This document shows, one piece after another, positions 17,270-26,191 of a DNA stretch of 64,000 nt. The translations under genes and the position numbers were made by a program. Under the pieces are notes generated by a model that worked only from the letters and a program-made list of their open reading frames with translations, searched no databases and was not told the DNA's origin. How positions within the stretch are numbered: position 1 is the stretch's first letter; every line of letters starts with the position of its first letter. Source of the stretch: Prevotella sp. (lineage in GTDB: Bacteria > Bacteroidota > Bacteroidia > Bacteroidales > Bacteroidaceae); contig JAILEG010000017.1 of assembly GCA_024688365.1 (NCBI GenBank), forward strand, positions 62,001 to 126,000, given 5' to 3'.

Positions 17270-20163
17270 TACTTCTTGTCAAATGTCTGAATAAAATTCG
17301 TCAGGTTCTCGCCACTCTCCAAATCAAGTTTCTTTCGCAGGCGGTAACGGGCAGTCTCCACACTGCGGACGGAAGTGTTAAGCAAGGATGCCATCTCCTT
17401 GGACGAAAGTCCCATCTTCAGATAGGCGCAGAGCTTGAGGTCATTCTTCTTCAGGTCAGGATAGTCTGAGATAAGCCGCTGCATGAAGTTGTCATAGACA
17501 AGATTGAAGTTTTCCTGGAACTTCTCCCAGTTGTCATCATCATTCATGTTCATCTTGATACCACGGCGAATATCATTGATTTTCTTCGTCAGCTTGGCTT
17601 TCATTTCCTCCCGGCGCACACTCTCAGAGAGTTCCTGCATCTGCTCATCAATCTCCTGCAGCATGTCATTCTTACGCACAAGATTCATCGTTGAGTCAGC
17701 CAGCTCGCCTGACTTGTGCTTCAGCTCCACCGTCAGTTGGTCATTGCGCAGCTTCACCAGTTCCTTCTCACGTTTTTCCTCCTCAATGAGGAACTGTGCC
17801 TGCTGTTCCTTCAGCTGCCTTTCTTTCTCAGCCTGCACACGTATGAGTTCACGGTCGGCACGCCGGCGGAGGTAGAACAGCAACACCCGCAACAGTATTA
17901 CGGCAAGGATCATATAGACGAAATACGCAAACCAGGTCTCATACCATGCCGGGAGTATCTTTATCTCGATACTCGTCTCTGCCGTCTGCCCTGTCACCAG
18001 GTTGGTTGCCCGGACACGGAAAGTGTAAGTACCCTTGCCCAACTGAGTATACTCCTTGTAGGTAGCAGGCTGTGGGACACTCCATGTTTCCTCATATCCC
18101 TCCAGCTTGCAGGTGTAGACCACCGCCCTGTTGTCGCGATACTCAGGCAGCACAAACTCCAACCGGAGAGAGTTCAGGGCATGCGGCACTTCCACCCGCT
18201 GCTCCTTCTGACTGGGGAAATGAGAGTAGAGAAGCGAGTCTCTCTCTCCCGATATGCTCCAGATGGAACGGAGAAAGAAATGCTTCTGGGCCTCTACGTT
18301 CTGATAAGAGTCACGCATCATGAAGAAGCCGTTATCATAATTCAGCAGCGTGTGATGCCCGTCCAGCATGCCTATATGCCCCAGGCTCATCTGAAGTCGC
18401 CTGACAAGATTGCCAAAGGAGAAACGGTGTACTTCGTAATGACCGCTGACCGGTGTTGCCACAGCAAGGAACTTATCCTTATAAGCCCACAACTTGCCGT
18501 CAGGGAGTTCCTGCAAGCGCAAGGACTGGCCATAGGTGTCGAATACCGAGTTCAGCCACTTGTCCTTGACAAGCTTGCCTGTACGGTCGTCATAATGTCT
18601 GAATCCATCGACAGATGAGGTGTAGACATGCCCACGAACCTTACAGATGAGGTTGTTGTCATCAGCCGGAAGCCCATTGCCCCTATGGAAATACTCCACC
18701 CGTTCAGCCCGTTTCAAGTCGGCAGAGAGGCGGAAGTGATAAATACCCTTCTGCCAATGGCTGAGCCAGATGCTTCCATCGGCATCCTCCTCAAAGCCAC
18801 CACTCGACTCGTTGAAGCCCCTTATCCGGTTACTGAACTCCAGCCCGCTGTCAGTCAGCCTGAAGATGAAGAAACCCTGATAGTCACACGACAGCACGTA
18901 ACCTGGATGCTGGCGCAAGGGCTTGAAATCCCATGTACCTTGGGGGCCTGGTATCTTCACTGCCTTCCCAGCACGAATGAGAAAGGTGCCAGCATCAGCT
19001 CCACAGACAAGATGCCCTCCCACATTGCGCAGACTCCATATCTGGCCCGCCACACCGTCAACGGGAATTGGTTTCTGCCTGAAAACCGAGTTGATGTCTT
19101 TGGCTGACGTGAAGAACAGCCCTTGGTTTGTACCCAAATAGAGCCGGTCACCACTCACCAATGAGGCATAGCCCGTGCCAATATTATTGTTGATGCCAAG
19201 TAGGTCACGAAAAGGGGATTCCAACATGACGTAGGAAATACCGTTATCAAGCCCTAACCAAATGTTACGGTCACGGTCAAACTTCAGTGAGAGGATGGTG
19301 TTGTTCTGCAGTCCAGTCAACGCATTGGCATACAAATTGACACCTGTCTTGAGATTCTTCACCACCAGACCGCCCTTCACCGTTCCAAAAGCAAGGCTGT
19401 TGCCATTGATGGCAGCACAGAAAACCTGTGTGGAGATAAGCAGCGGTGTAATGTCTAATATATAAGGTGAAAGCGTCCTGCCGTCATAGAGGTACATACC
19501 ATCACTTGCCGTCACGAAGAGTACCTTATCATATAAAGGCAGAATGGCCCTGACCTGTTTGCCCAAAAGCAGCTCTGACCCTGGTAAGGGCAGGAGGCGA
19601 TGTCCGTCAAAGGCATAGTTTTCCTCCAGGCATGACACGTACAACCGCCCATTGACCACAGCAGAAGTCTCAACCCGATAAGGAACTGGAATGGTGACAA
19701 CCTCCTTGCTGCCTTTCAGCCAAAAGAGCCGGCTCTTGCTCTCAAACACCTTTCCGCCCTGCAGGTCATGGATATGCCATATCTCGCCAAACGATCGCTC
19801 ACGGGCAGGAAGAAGGGAGGAAAGTGACTGATAGTCCAAGCGGAATGTCTTGGGGTTCGTATAGAAATAGCCGAATTCATCGGTTGCACCCGCAAATATT
19901 CTTTCCGTCTTGGCATCGTATTGGACAGAACGGACATTGGTATAGTTCTGAATCGGAAAATTATACCAGTGGTCACCATCAAACTCAAGCAAACCAGAGT
20001 TGTTGGCAAAGAACATGCGGTCATCCGAACTCTGGCTGACTGCCCAGTTCTGCGTCCCCCCAGCATAGTCGGTACTGGTGAAGTTACGCACGATAGGTAT
20101 CTGCGCACCGATAGCTGTACACATACCGAACAACAGCAGAAGAATGGTATAACGCTTCATCAA
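17269..20163 (-). CDS. membrane-spanning one-component PUL regulator (beta-propeller, Y_Y_Y, LuxR-type HTH)
   Basis: 964 residues. Signal peptide (1-20), then about 640 residues of periplasmic Reg_prop-type propeller repeats (for example DRNIWLGLDNGISYV, DGSIWLSHWQKGIYHF). A Y_Y_Y domain follows (about 660-735, YTCKLEGYEETW...LGKGTYTFRVRATN), one membrane helix (about 742-764), a long charged coiled coil (about 765-880), and a C-terminal HTH (about 900-955, LKLCAYLKMGLSSKEMASLL...SVETARYRLRKKL). There is no histidine kinase or receiver, so unlike hybrid two-component sensors it would sense sugar outside and bind DNA directly, in the manner of SusR-type regulators. Location at the edge of the locus and the shared upstream box make it the likely activator. 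Alternative start two codons in (MKRYT) is possible. Confidence 0.88.
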   Translation of the reverse strand: MMKRYTILLLLFGMCTAIGAQIPIVRNFTSTDYAGGTQNWAVSQSSDDRMFFANNSGLLEFDGDHWYNFPIQNYTNVRSVQYDAKTERIFAGATDEFGYFYTNPKTFRLDYQSLSSLLPARERSFGEIWHIHDLQGGKVFESKSRLFWLKGSKEVVTIPVPYRVETSAVVNGRLYVSCLEENYAFDGHRLLPLPGSELLLGKQVRAILPLYDKVLFVTASDGMYLYDGRTLSPYILDITPLLISTQVFCAAINGNSLAFGTVKGGLVVKNLKTGVNLYANALTGLQNNTILSLKFDRDRNIWLGLDNGISYVMLESPFRDLLGINNNIGTGYASLVSGDRLYLGTNQGLFFTSAKDINSVFRQKPIPVDGVAGQIWSLRNVGGHLVCGADAGTFLIRAGKAVKIPGPQGTWDFKPLRQHPGYVLSCDYQGFFIFRLTDSGLEFSNRIRGFNESSGGFEEDADGSIWLSHWQKGIYHFRLSADLKRAERVEYFHRGNGLPADDNNLICKVRGHVYTSSVDGFRHYDDRTGKLVKDKWLNSVFDTYGQSLRLQELPDGKLWAYKDKFLAVATPVSGHYEVHRFSFGNLVRRLQMSLGHIGMLDGHHTLLNYDNGFFMMRDSYQNVEAQKHFFLRSIWSISGERDSLLYSHFPSQKEQRVEVPHALNSLRLEFVLPEYRDNRAVVYTCKLEGYEETWSVPQPATYKEYTQLGKGTYTFRVRATNLVTGQTAETSIEIKILPAWYETWFAYFVYMILAVILLRVLLFYLRRRADRELIRVQAEKERQLKEQQAQFLIEEEKREKELVKLRNDQLTVELKHKSGELADSTMNLVRKNDMLQEIDEQMQELSESVRREEMKAKLTKKINDIRRGIKMNMNDDDNWEKFQENFNLVYDNFMQRLISDYPDLKKNDLKLCAYLKMGLSSKEMASLLNTSVRSVETARYRLRKKLDLESGENLTNFIQTFDKK

Positions 20164-20202
20164 GATTGGGTGTTTTTAGTTGTACTCTCCGTTTTGTGGC
20201 AT

Positions 20203-20234
20203 CAAAGGTAGGACTTTTTAATCAGATAGGCAAG
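20203..20234 (-). promoter_or_regulatory. promoter of the PUL regulator
   Basis: On the minus strand, CTTG (complement of 20231-20234) and TACCTTTG (complement of 20203-20210) are 20 nt apart, a near-perfect Bacteroidetes promoter. Transcription starts near 20196, about 33 nt before the regulator ATG. It is divergent from the first box-controlled unit. Confidence 0.75.
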
Positions 20235-20323
20235 TAAGTAGTCTACTTTATCTTATTTACAGGTCTAAATTACTGTTATAACGCTATTTATAGACATAGA
20301 CAGGGATAAATATCAAAGAAAAA

Positions 20324-20390
20324 GTGAGTTTTTTGCGTAATTATACTTGACTGAAAACTTATCCTATATCAATTATAAAGAATATCTTTG
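20324..20390 (+). promoter_or_regulatory. PUL box 1 and -7 element of operon 1
   Basis: Box GTGAGTTTTTTGCGT at 20324-20338, then -7 element TATCTTTG at 20383-20390. The distance from box start to -7 is 59 nt, 11 more than at the other three boxes, close to one helical turn. The ATG at 20413 lies 23 nt past the -7 element. An ATG at 20347, which would lengthen the protein, lies upstream of the predicted transcript start and is excluded. Confidence 0.75.
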
Positions 20391-20412
20391 CCCTCAGAAA
20401 ACAAAAAACCAA

Positions 20413-21411
20413 ATGATTCTAAACAAACAGCTTATGAAACTTTTTACTTTCAGAACAGCCTTCGTATCTACCGCCTTGTTCGCCTCTATGGCAGCCAGTG
20501 CCCAATCAGCTTATATCAAAGAGGCGCCTGCTGGTGGCTTCGACTTCAAGAGTACCAAGGACTTTGTTGTACTCTACGCACCTAACGCTGCCGTACAGGG
20601 AATGGCGGGGAAGATTGTATCTGACCAGAACCTTGACCCAGACATGAAGAAAAACCAGTTCTATTACTGGACCCACGACTGGGCCACGACGGAACTCCAG
20701 CTCTGCAACGTTGAAGAGCCCAACGGGAAGAACTCATACGGAGAATCCGACTACCTGAACATGACACCCTTGGATACTTGGGGTGGTGGTGGCTTTGCCG
20801 CCAAAGGACAGGCTTACGATCTGTCAAAGGTTACGGATGACATGATCCTGCACATCGGTCTGCGTGACTTCGGAGAAGAAGCGGCCGGCAAGACCAAGTA
20901 CCTCTTCCGTGTCGGACCATTGGCAAAGATTGCCAGCAACGGCTTCCAGCTTGAGGTCAACCAGCCTGCCGGGACAGCTGACGGCGACTACGTGGGTGTG
21001 GGGAACGTAGGACATGACAAGAAATGGTATTATCTGGACATTCCTGTACGCGACCTGATTGACGAGGACGGCAACTTCGGATTTGTCTATGACTTCAGTC
21101 AGCCTGTAAATGACCATATCTTCACCATAACATTCAAGGATGCCACCGCCTCTACAGCCACCAACGTGCTGGAGCCAGGAGCAGATGTACGCACCTATAC
21201 CATCACAAAGCTCAACACGGCCCTGAGTCTTGATGGCATCTGGTTCTACAAGAAAGAATCCAATGGCATCACCAATGTGGATAAAAACACTGACGAGACC
21301 GTGGAAGCCATCTATGATCTCAACGGCAGGCAAATGGCCAACAACAATCTGCAACGCGGCATCTATCTTGTCAAGACAGCCAATGGTGTAAGAAAGGTTA
21401 CGGTAAAATAA
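20413..21411 (+). CDS. secreted stand-alone glucan-locus module protein with C-terminal sorting tail
   Basis: 332 residues from ATG 20413 (ATG 20434 equally possible). Signal peptide ending SMAASAQS. The body (FDFKSTKDFVVLYAP...KNQFYYWTHDW...GKNSYGESDYLN...DDMILHIGLRD...KKWYYLDIPVRDL...SLDGIWFYKKE) follows the same pattern as the three repeats in the next gene's product. It is therefore a free-standing copy of that module. The tail (AIYDLNGRQMANNNLQRGIYLV...RKVTVK) is of the kind used for type IX secretion or surface attachment. No catalytic motif is seen; binding of beta-glucan is a reasonable inference. First gene of operon 1, 65 nt before the GH16 gene. Confidence 0.65.
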   Translation: MILNKQLMKLFTFRTAFVSTALFASMAASAQSAYIKEAPAGGFDFKSTKDFVVLYAPNAAVQGMAGKIVSDQNLDPDMKKNQFYYWTHDWATTELQLCNVEEPNGKNSYGESDYLNMTPLDTWGGGGFAAKGQAYDLSKVTDDMILHIGLRDFGEEAAGKTKYLFRVGPLAKIASNGFQLEVNQPAGTADGDYVGVGNVGHDKKWYYLDIPVRDLIDEDGNFGFVYDFSQPVNDHIFTITFKDATASTATNVLEPGADVRTYTITKLNTALSLDGIWFYKKESNGITNVDKNTDETVEAIYDLNGRQMANNNLQRGIYLVKTANGVRKVTVK

Positions 21412-21476
21412 AGAACTGGAAGCTCTCAACAACACAACTGACAGACGATTTTTCACTTACATTAAACTTAGCAACA

Positions 21477-24400
21477 ATGAATAGAAAACATATCATCCCC
21501 TCGCTTCTGCTTGCTGCGGCAATTCCCTTGAACAGTCTAGCACAAGCCACAGAGACTGTCCCTGAAGGCTACAAGCTGGTTTGGCAGGACGATTTCAACG
21601 GCTCTGCCTTGGATGAAAAAGCATGGAATATTGAAGTGAATGGTGACGGAGGCGGCAACCAGGAGATGCAGTTCTACCGTCGTGACAATGTATCCGTTAC
21701 TGACGGAAACCTCGTGCTGACAGCCCGCAGGGAAGACTACAGCGGCAAGAAGTTCACTTCCGGACGCATCAACAGCCGCAACAAGGCAGCTTTCAAGCAC
21801 GGTATTATGCAGGCAAGGGTCAAAATCCCCAAGACTGCCAACGGTCTTTGGCCTGCTTACTGGATGATGGGTAACGACTACGCACAGAGCGGGTGGCCAC
21901 GCTGTGGCGAGATGGACATCCTTGAGATGGGGCATTTCAATGGCATCAACAATGGTACACAGGACCGGTATTTCGCAGGTACACTGCATTATGGGAAGAG
22001 TGCATCGAACGAAGACCACCAGCAGTACAGCATGGACTTCACCGCTCCTGCGGAGAACCCTGTAGAGAATGATGAGTATCACATCTTCACTGTAGAGTGG
22101 GATGGGAACAACCTCAACATGTACTACGACCTTGAGGGCTACAAAGCCGCACAGAAACGCAGGGCACGTTACTTCACCCAAGGCATCACGGCATCTGAGG
22201 AGGTCAACTCCCCAGGCAAGTACTTCCAGAAGCCATTCTTCTTCATCTTCAACCTGGCTGTAGGTGGATCCTTCACCAACATCTACAACCCCAATGCCAT
22301 TACCGCCCTCCCCAATCCAGGCGATGAGGCTAAGATGCTCGTTGATTGGGTGCGCGTCTATCAGGCTGAGGATGATGCTGACGCACAGTATCTTACCCCG
22401 GACGGAACAAATATCCAGGCAGAGCCGGAGCCTGTACTCCCAGAGGACACAAAGACAGAGTTCGGGTACTACGGAAAAGCTGCCCTTGATGCCAACGGGC
22501 AGACCACCTTCGACTTCAGCAAGGCTTCCGATGCCGTACTCATCGGTACCAGTCAGGGGGTTACTGAGGCTTTATCAGCCTCAACCACAGCCAACTATAA
22601 TGTTGACGACACCAAGAACTTCCTCTATGTATGGAGCGACACCTATTCAAACATGCCATCACAGGGAAAGAACTCCTTTGGCTTTGAGGAAGACTACTCC
22701 CACTATATCGTCAACAGTGTGGGCTGGTCAGGCTTGGGCTATGCCTCATCAGCTGGCAACGGCAAGGACCTGTCAATGATCAATGACGACTATATCCTGC
22801 ACTTCGCCATGCGCGGCATTGATGCCGACAAGCATGTCAGCCATGAGATCACTGTAGGCTCAGCCAAGTTCTCCCTTGGCCTGGCCTCAGTAGAAGGCAC
22901 TCCACTGCTGGGAGACTTCAAGCGTGACGGTAGCTGGACCAGTTTTGACATCCCAGTCAAGGTGCTGAAGACACTGGCGGGTGGCGACCTCTTCACCACC
23001 GACCACGGACCATCGGCTTACGAAGGCAATGTGTTCGCCATTCTGAGCGGTGGGGTAGCTGGCTCTGACCTCCAGTTTGACAACGTGTTCTTCTATAAGA
23101 ATCCGGATATAAACAAAAACCTTCCAACCGTCGACAACACCACCCCGATAGGGAAATATGCTCAGAAGGCTATTGCAGACGGCACCAGCACCTTCAACCT
23201 CAGTGATGCGAAAGATGTCGTACTCATCGGTACCAGCCAAGGTGTCACCGAGGCTCTCAGCGGCGTAACCCTCAAGAACTATAATGTCGACGACACCAGA
23301 AACTTCTTCTGGATATGGGACGGAGGCGACTATCAGGGCATGCCTTCAGACGGACTGAACTCCTTTGGATGGGCTGAAAGCTGGACGCGCTTGCAAGTTG
23401 GTGACGGCTCCTGGAATGGAGCAGGATATGCCTCCGAGGTAGGCAAGGGTAAAGATCTCAGCATGATTGACAACTCCTACTATCTCCACTTTGCCATGAA
23501 AGGCAATGACGTGCTGACACACCCGTCACAGACCATCACTGTAGGCAAAGCTGTCTTCGTCATCGGCAATGCCACAAAGGACGCACAAATTCTTGGCGAC
23601 TATCGCCGTGACGGTGAATGGTACAACTTTGACATTCCTGTAGCAAAGCTCCAGCAACTGGCAGGAGGCACGCTCTTTGACAACGCTGCCAGCTACGAAG
23701 GCAATACTTTTGCCGTATCAACGACCAACACAAAGGGTGCTGAAGTCAACTTCGACAATGTATTCTTCTATAAGAAAGCATCATCTCCCGACCCGATAGC
23801 CCTGCCTGACTATGTGACACAGGCTCTTGATGCTGACAATAAGACCACCTTTGACATTGCCGATGCACAGGATGTTGTCCTCATCGGCACGAGCCTGGGT
23901 GTTACTGAAGGCTTCAACGGCAGGATTCTCAAGGACTACAACGTTGATGACGTGAACAACTTCCTCTATGTCTGGGACGGGACCTACACCAGCAACACCC
24001 CCGAGGGTGTCAACTCTTTTGGCTATGCAGAACCTTACAGCTACTACAAAGTAGGAACGGCTGGCTGGTCAGGTCTTGGTTATGCCTCTCCTGCGGGCAA
24101 GGGAAAGGATCTCTCCATGCTTGATGACACCTACTACCTGCACTTTGCCATGAAGGGGACCGCCCGTGAGGCCCATCTGGTGGAGATAGGCAATGCCAAA
24201 CTGGGCATCGGCGACTTCAATGACAACGGAACAGTCACCCGCTCATTTGCCAACTACACCCGTGACGGTAAGTGGTACAACTTTGACATTCCTTTCGCTG
24301 AGATAAGATCACTGGCTACAGTGGTGTTTGACAATCCGACAAACTACAGTGGAAACGTCTTCGCAACCCTCAGTGGCGGAAACACCAATACTGAGATTCA

Positions 24401-24626
24401 GTTTGACAACATCTTCTTCTATCGCAAGACATCAGAGCTTGCAGCCAATGGCATCAGCCTGACTCAGAGCCAGTCTGTCAGCACAGCAAACACGGAAGTC
24501 GCATTAGGTGTATTCGACCTCAGTGGGCGCAAAGTCGCAGAAAGCGTCAAGGGCGCACAGCTGCCACAGGGACTCTATATCCTCCGCACTGCAACGGGCA
24601 CAAAGAAGGTTGTCATAAGAAGATAA
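21477..24626 (+). CDS. GH16 endo-beta-1,3-glucanase with three repeated C-terminal modules
   Basis: 1049 residues. Signal peptide (1-22), GH16 catalytic domain (about 25-300, YKLVWQDDFNGSALDEKAWN) with the retaining-mechanism motif GEMDILE (Glu145 nucleophile, Asp147, Glu150 acid/base) and LWPAYWMMG as in laminarinases. Three modules of about 210 residues follow (about 331-545, 559-770, 779-983), each with FDxxxAxDxVLIGTSxGVTE, YNVDDxxNFxxxWDG, GKDLSMxDxxYxLHFAMKG and WYNFDIP. The end is a sorting-type tail (VFDLSGRKVAES...LPQGLYILRT...KKVVIRR). The modules match no carbohydrate-binding family I can name. Probably secreted and anchored, cutting internal beta-1,3 bonds of laminarin or mixed-linkage glucan. 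Confidence 0.9.
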   Translation: MNRKHIIPSLLLAAAIPLNSLAQATETVPEGYKLVWQDDFNGSALDEKAWNIEVNGDGGGNQEMQFYRRDNVSVTDGNLVLTARREDYSGKKFTSGRINSRNKAAFKHGIMQARVKIPKTANGLWPAYWMMGNDYAQSGWPRCGEMDILEMGHFNGINNGTQDRYFAGTLHYGKSASNEDHQQYSMDFTAPAENPVENDEYHIFTVEWDGNNLNMYYDLEGYKAAQKRRARYFTQGITASEEVNSPGKYFQKPFFFIFNLAVGGSFTNIYNPNAITALPNPGDEAKMLVDWVRVYQAEDDADAQYLTPDGTNIQAEPEPVLPEDTKTEFGYYGKAALDANGQTTFDFSKASDAVLIGTSQGVTEALSASTTANYNVDDTKNFLYVWSDTYSNMPSQGKNSFGFEEDYSHYIVNSVGWSGLGYASSAGNGKDLSMINDDYILHFAMRGIDADKHVSHEITVGSAKFSLGLASVEGTPLLGDFKRDGSWTSFDIPVKVLKTLAGGDLFTTDHGPSAYEGNVFAILSGGVAGSDLQFDNVFFYKNPDINKNLPTVDNTTPIGKYAQKAIADGTSTFNLSDAKDVVLIGTSQGVTEALSGVTLKNYNVDDTRNFFWIWDGGDYQGMPSDGLNSFGWAESWTRLQVGDGSWNGAGYASEVGKGKDLSMIDNSYYLHFAMKGNDVLTHPSQTITVGKAVFVIGNATKDAQILGDYRRDGEWYNFDIPVAKLQQLAGGTLFDNAASYEGNTFAVSTTNTKGAEVNFDNVFFYKKASSPDPIALPDYVTQALDADNKTTFDIADAQDVVLIGTSLGVTEGFNGRILKDYNVDDVNNFLYVWDGTYTSNTPEGVNSFGYAEPYSYYKVGTAGWSGLGYASPAGKGKDLSMLDDTYYLHFAMKGTAREAHLVEIGNAKLGIGDFNDNGTVTRSFANYTRDGKWYNFDIPFAEIRSLATVVFDNPTNYSGNVFATLSGGNTNTEIQFDNIFFYRKTSELAANGISLTQSQSVSTANTEVALGVFDLSGRKVAESVKGAQLPQGLYILRTATGTKKVVIRR

Positions 24627-24637
24627 GACTGTAACCT

Positions 24638-26158
24638 ATGCGTAAGACAACCCTCACAATCCTCGCCTTGCTGCTGGCACTCTCCGTGCCGGCACAACGG
24701 CGGAGTGACAAGCGCGGCATCAGCTGGGACGAGAAGAATGTCGTTCTCACTGATGCCAACCTCTCCAAGATGCAGCCTGGCATCAGCTGGCTCTACAACT
24801 GGGGAGTGGCATCCTCCAGTTCCTCCTCCATCATAGGAACGGCTGACGGCATTGCCTATATCCCCATGTGCTGGAATGGCGACTTCAACGAAACTACGCT
24901 CCGCAACTGGCTGAAAGCCCATCCTGGCACCAAATATCTCTTGGGATTCAATGAGCCCAATCTCTCCTGGAATGTGGGTGGAGCGCAGATGACACCCCAG
25001 CAGGCCGCTGCCGCATGGCCCAAATTAGAGAAGATTGCCGACGAGTTCCAGCTTGAACTCGTCGCACCAGCCCTCAATTTCAGCGGTGACAATGTGGGCG
25101 GACGTGTCTACAGCACACCTTTCGATTGGCTGGAGGAGTTTGTCAAGATCCGTCCCACAGCCCGCATCGACTATCTCTGCCTGCACTGCTACATGGACTA
25201 TGCCTCTGCCGTGAAATGGTTTGCCACGGAATACTTCTATGGAACCGGTGACGGCGACCTCTACGGCGCAGCCAATAAAGCGAAATATCCCAACCTCATC
25301 AGGTACTTCGACACATACGGTGAGAAGAAGATGTTTCTTACTGAATTCTGCGCCTATGGCAATGACTTCCGTGGCAACAGCATATCGTTGACAGAGGATG
25401 TGCAGATTGACCACATGACCCAGAAGCTGCAATACCTGGAGCAGAGCGAAAAGGTAGCGGCCTATGCCTGGTTCATCGGCAACGGCAACTCCACACAGGC
25501 ACCTCACAACAGTCTTTTCCTGACAGCCAGCCCCAGCAGCGAGCTGTCACCATTGGGGAAGGTGTATGTCTACAGCTCCAGTTTCGACAAGGAGAAGTAC
25601 TATTCACCTGACGAGCCCATACAGGCTAAGGACTATGTGGATGCCAGCACTGATGACCAGCAGGTCCGTCTGCGCCCCAATTCTGAGACAGCCACAGCCA
25701 TTGACCTACCCCTGCAGGTGGAGTTCCTGCCCAGCTCATGGGCAAGCTATCAGGTCGATGTGCCCCAAGATGGTATCTACCAGCTTACCCTGCACGGCAA
25801 GTCATCAGCATCAACCGCCCTTTGGATATATGTTGACAAGAAAAAGACCGTCACCCCCACCCTTCCTTCCACACAGGGAGCATGGCAGGACAACACGATA
25901 AGCATCACCTTGAAGGCTGGACGGCACACCTTGATGCTCTTCAACACCACACAGTCGTCCTTCTTCCTCAACAAGTTCCGTTTCTCAGCTGATGCCCTTG
26001 CCGGTATCGTGACTGCTGATGCTGTCAGCAAGCCAAAAGCCCAAAGCTACTACTCGCTTGACGGCACTCCCCTCTCAATGCCTACACATGGGGTCTACAT
26101 TCAGAAGAGTGTGGATGCTGAGGGTAACGTCACAGCAAAGAAAGTCATTAAGAAATAA
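24638..26158 (+). CDS. GH128-type beta-1,3-glucanase with CBM6-like domain
   Basis: 506 residues, 11 nt after the GH16 gene. Signal peptide (1-19), then a glycosyl-hydrolase catalytic-core domain (about 25-285) starting KRGISWDEKN. The acid/base is likely Glu106 in LGFNEPNLSW and the nucleophile Glu236 in MFLTEFCAYG, the GH128 pattern; GH128 enzymes act on beta-1,3-glucan. A jelly-roll domain follows (about 335-455, ASYQVDVPQDGIYQLTLHGKSS...AGRHTLMLFNT) resembling CBM6/CBM35. A short tail (YYSLDGTPLSMPTHGVYIQKS...KKVIKK) resembles the sorting tails of its neighbours. Substrate from family and locus, not shown directly. Confidence 0.85.
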   Translation: MRKTTLTILALLLALSVPAQRRSDKRGISWDEKNVVLTDANLSKMQPGISWLYNWGVASSSSSSIIGTADGIAYIPMCWNGDFNETTLRNWLKAHPGTKYLLGFNEPNLSWNVGGAQMTPQQAAAAWPKLEKIADEFQLELVAPALNFSGDNVGGRVYSTPFDWLEEFVKIRPTARIDYLCLHCYMDYASAVKWFATEYFYGTGDGDLYGAANKAKYPNLIRYFDTYGEKKMFLTEFCAYGNDFRGNSISLTEDVQIDHMTQKLQYLEQSEKVAAYAWFIGNGNSTQAPHNSLFLTASPSSELSPLGKVYVYSSSFDKEKYYSPDEPIQAKDYVDASTDDQQVRLRPNSETATAIDLPLQVEFLPSSWASYQVDVPQDGIYQLTLHGKSSASTALWIYVDKKKTVTPTLPSTQGAWQDNTISITLKAGRHTLMLFNTTQSSFFLNKFRFSADALAGIVTADAVSKPKAQSYYSLDGTPLSMPTHGVYIQKSVDAEGNVTAKKVIKK

Positions 26159-26191
26159 ACAACAGAAAACAATAACTAAAAACAGTAACGT

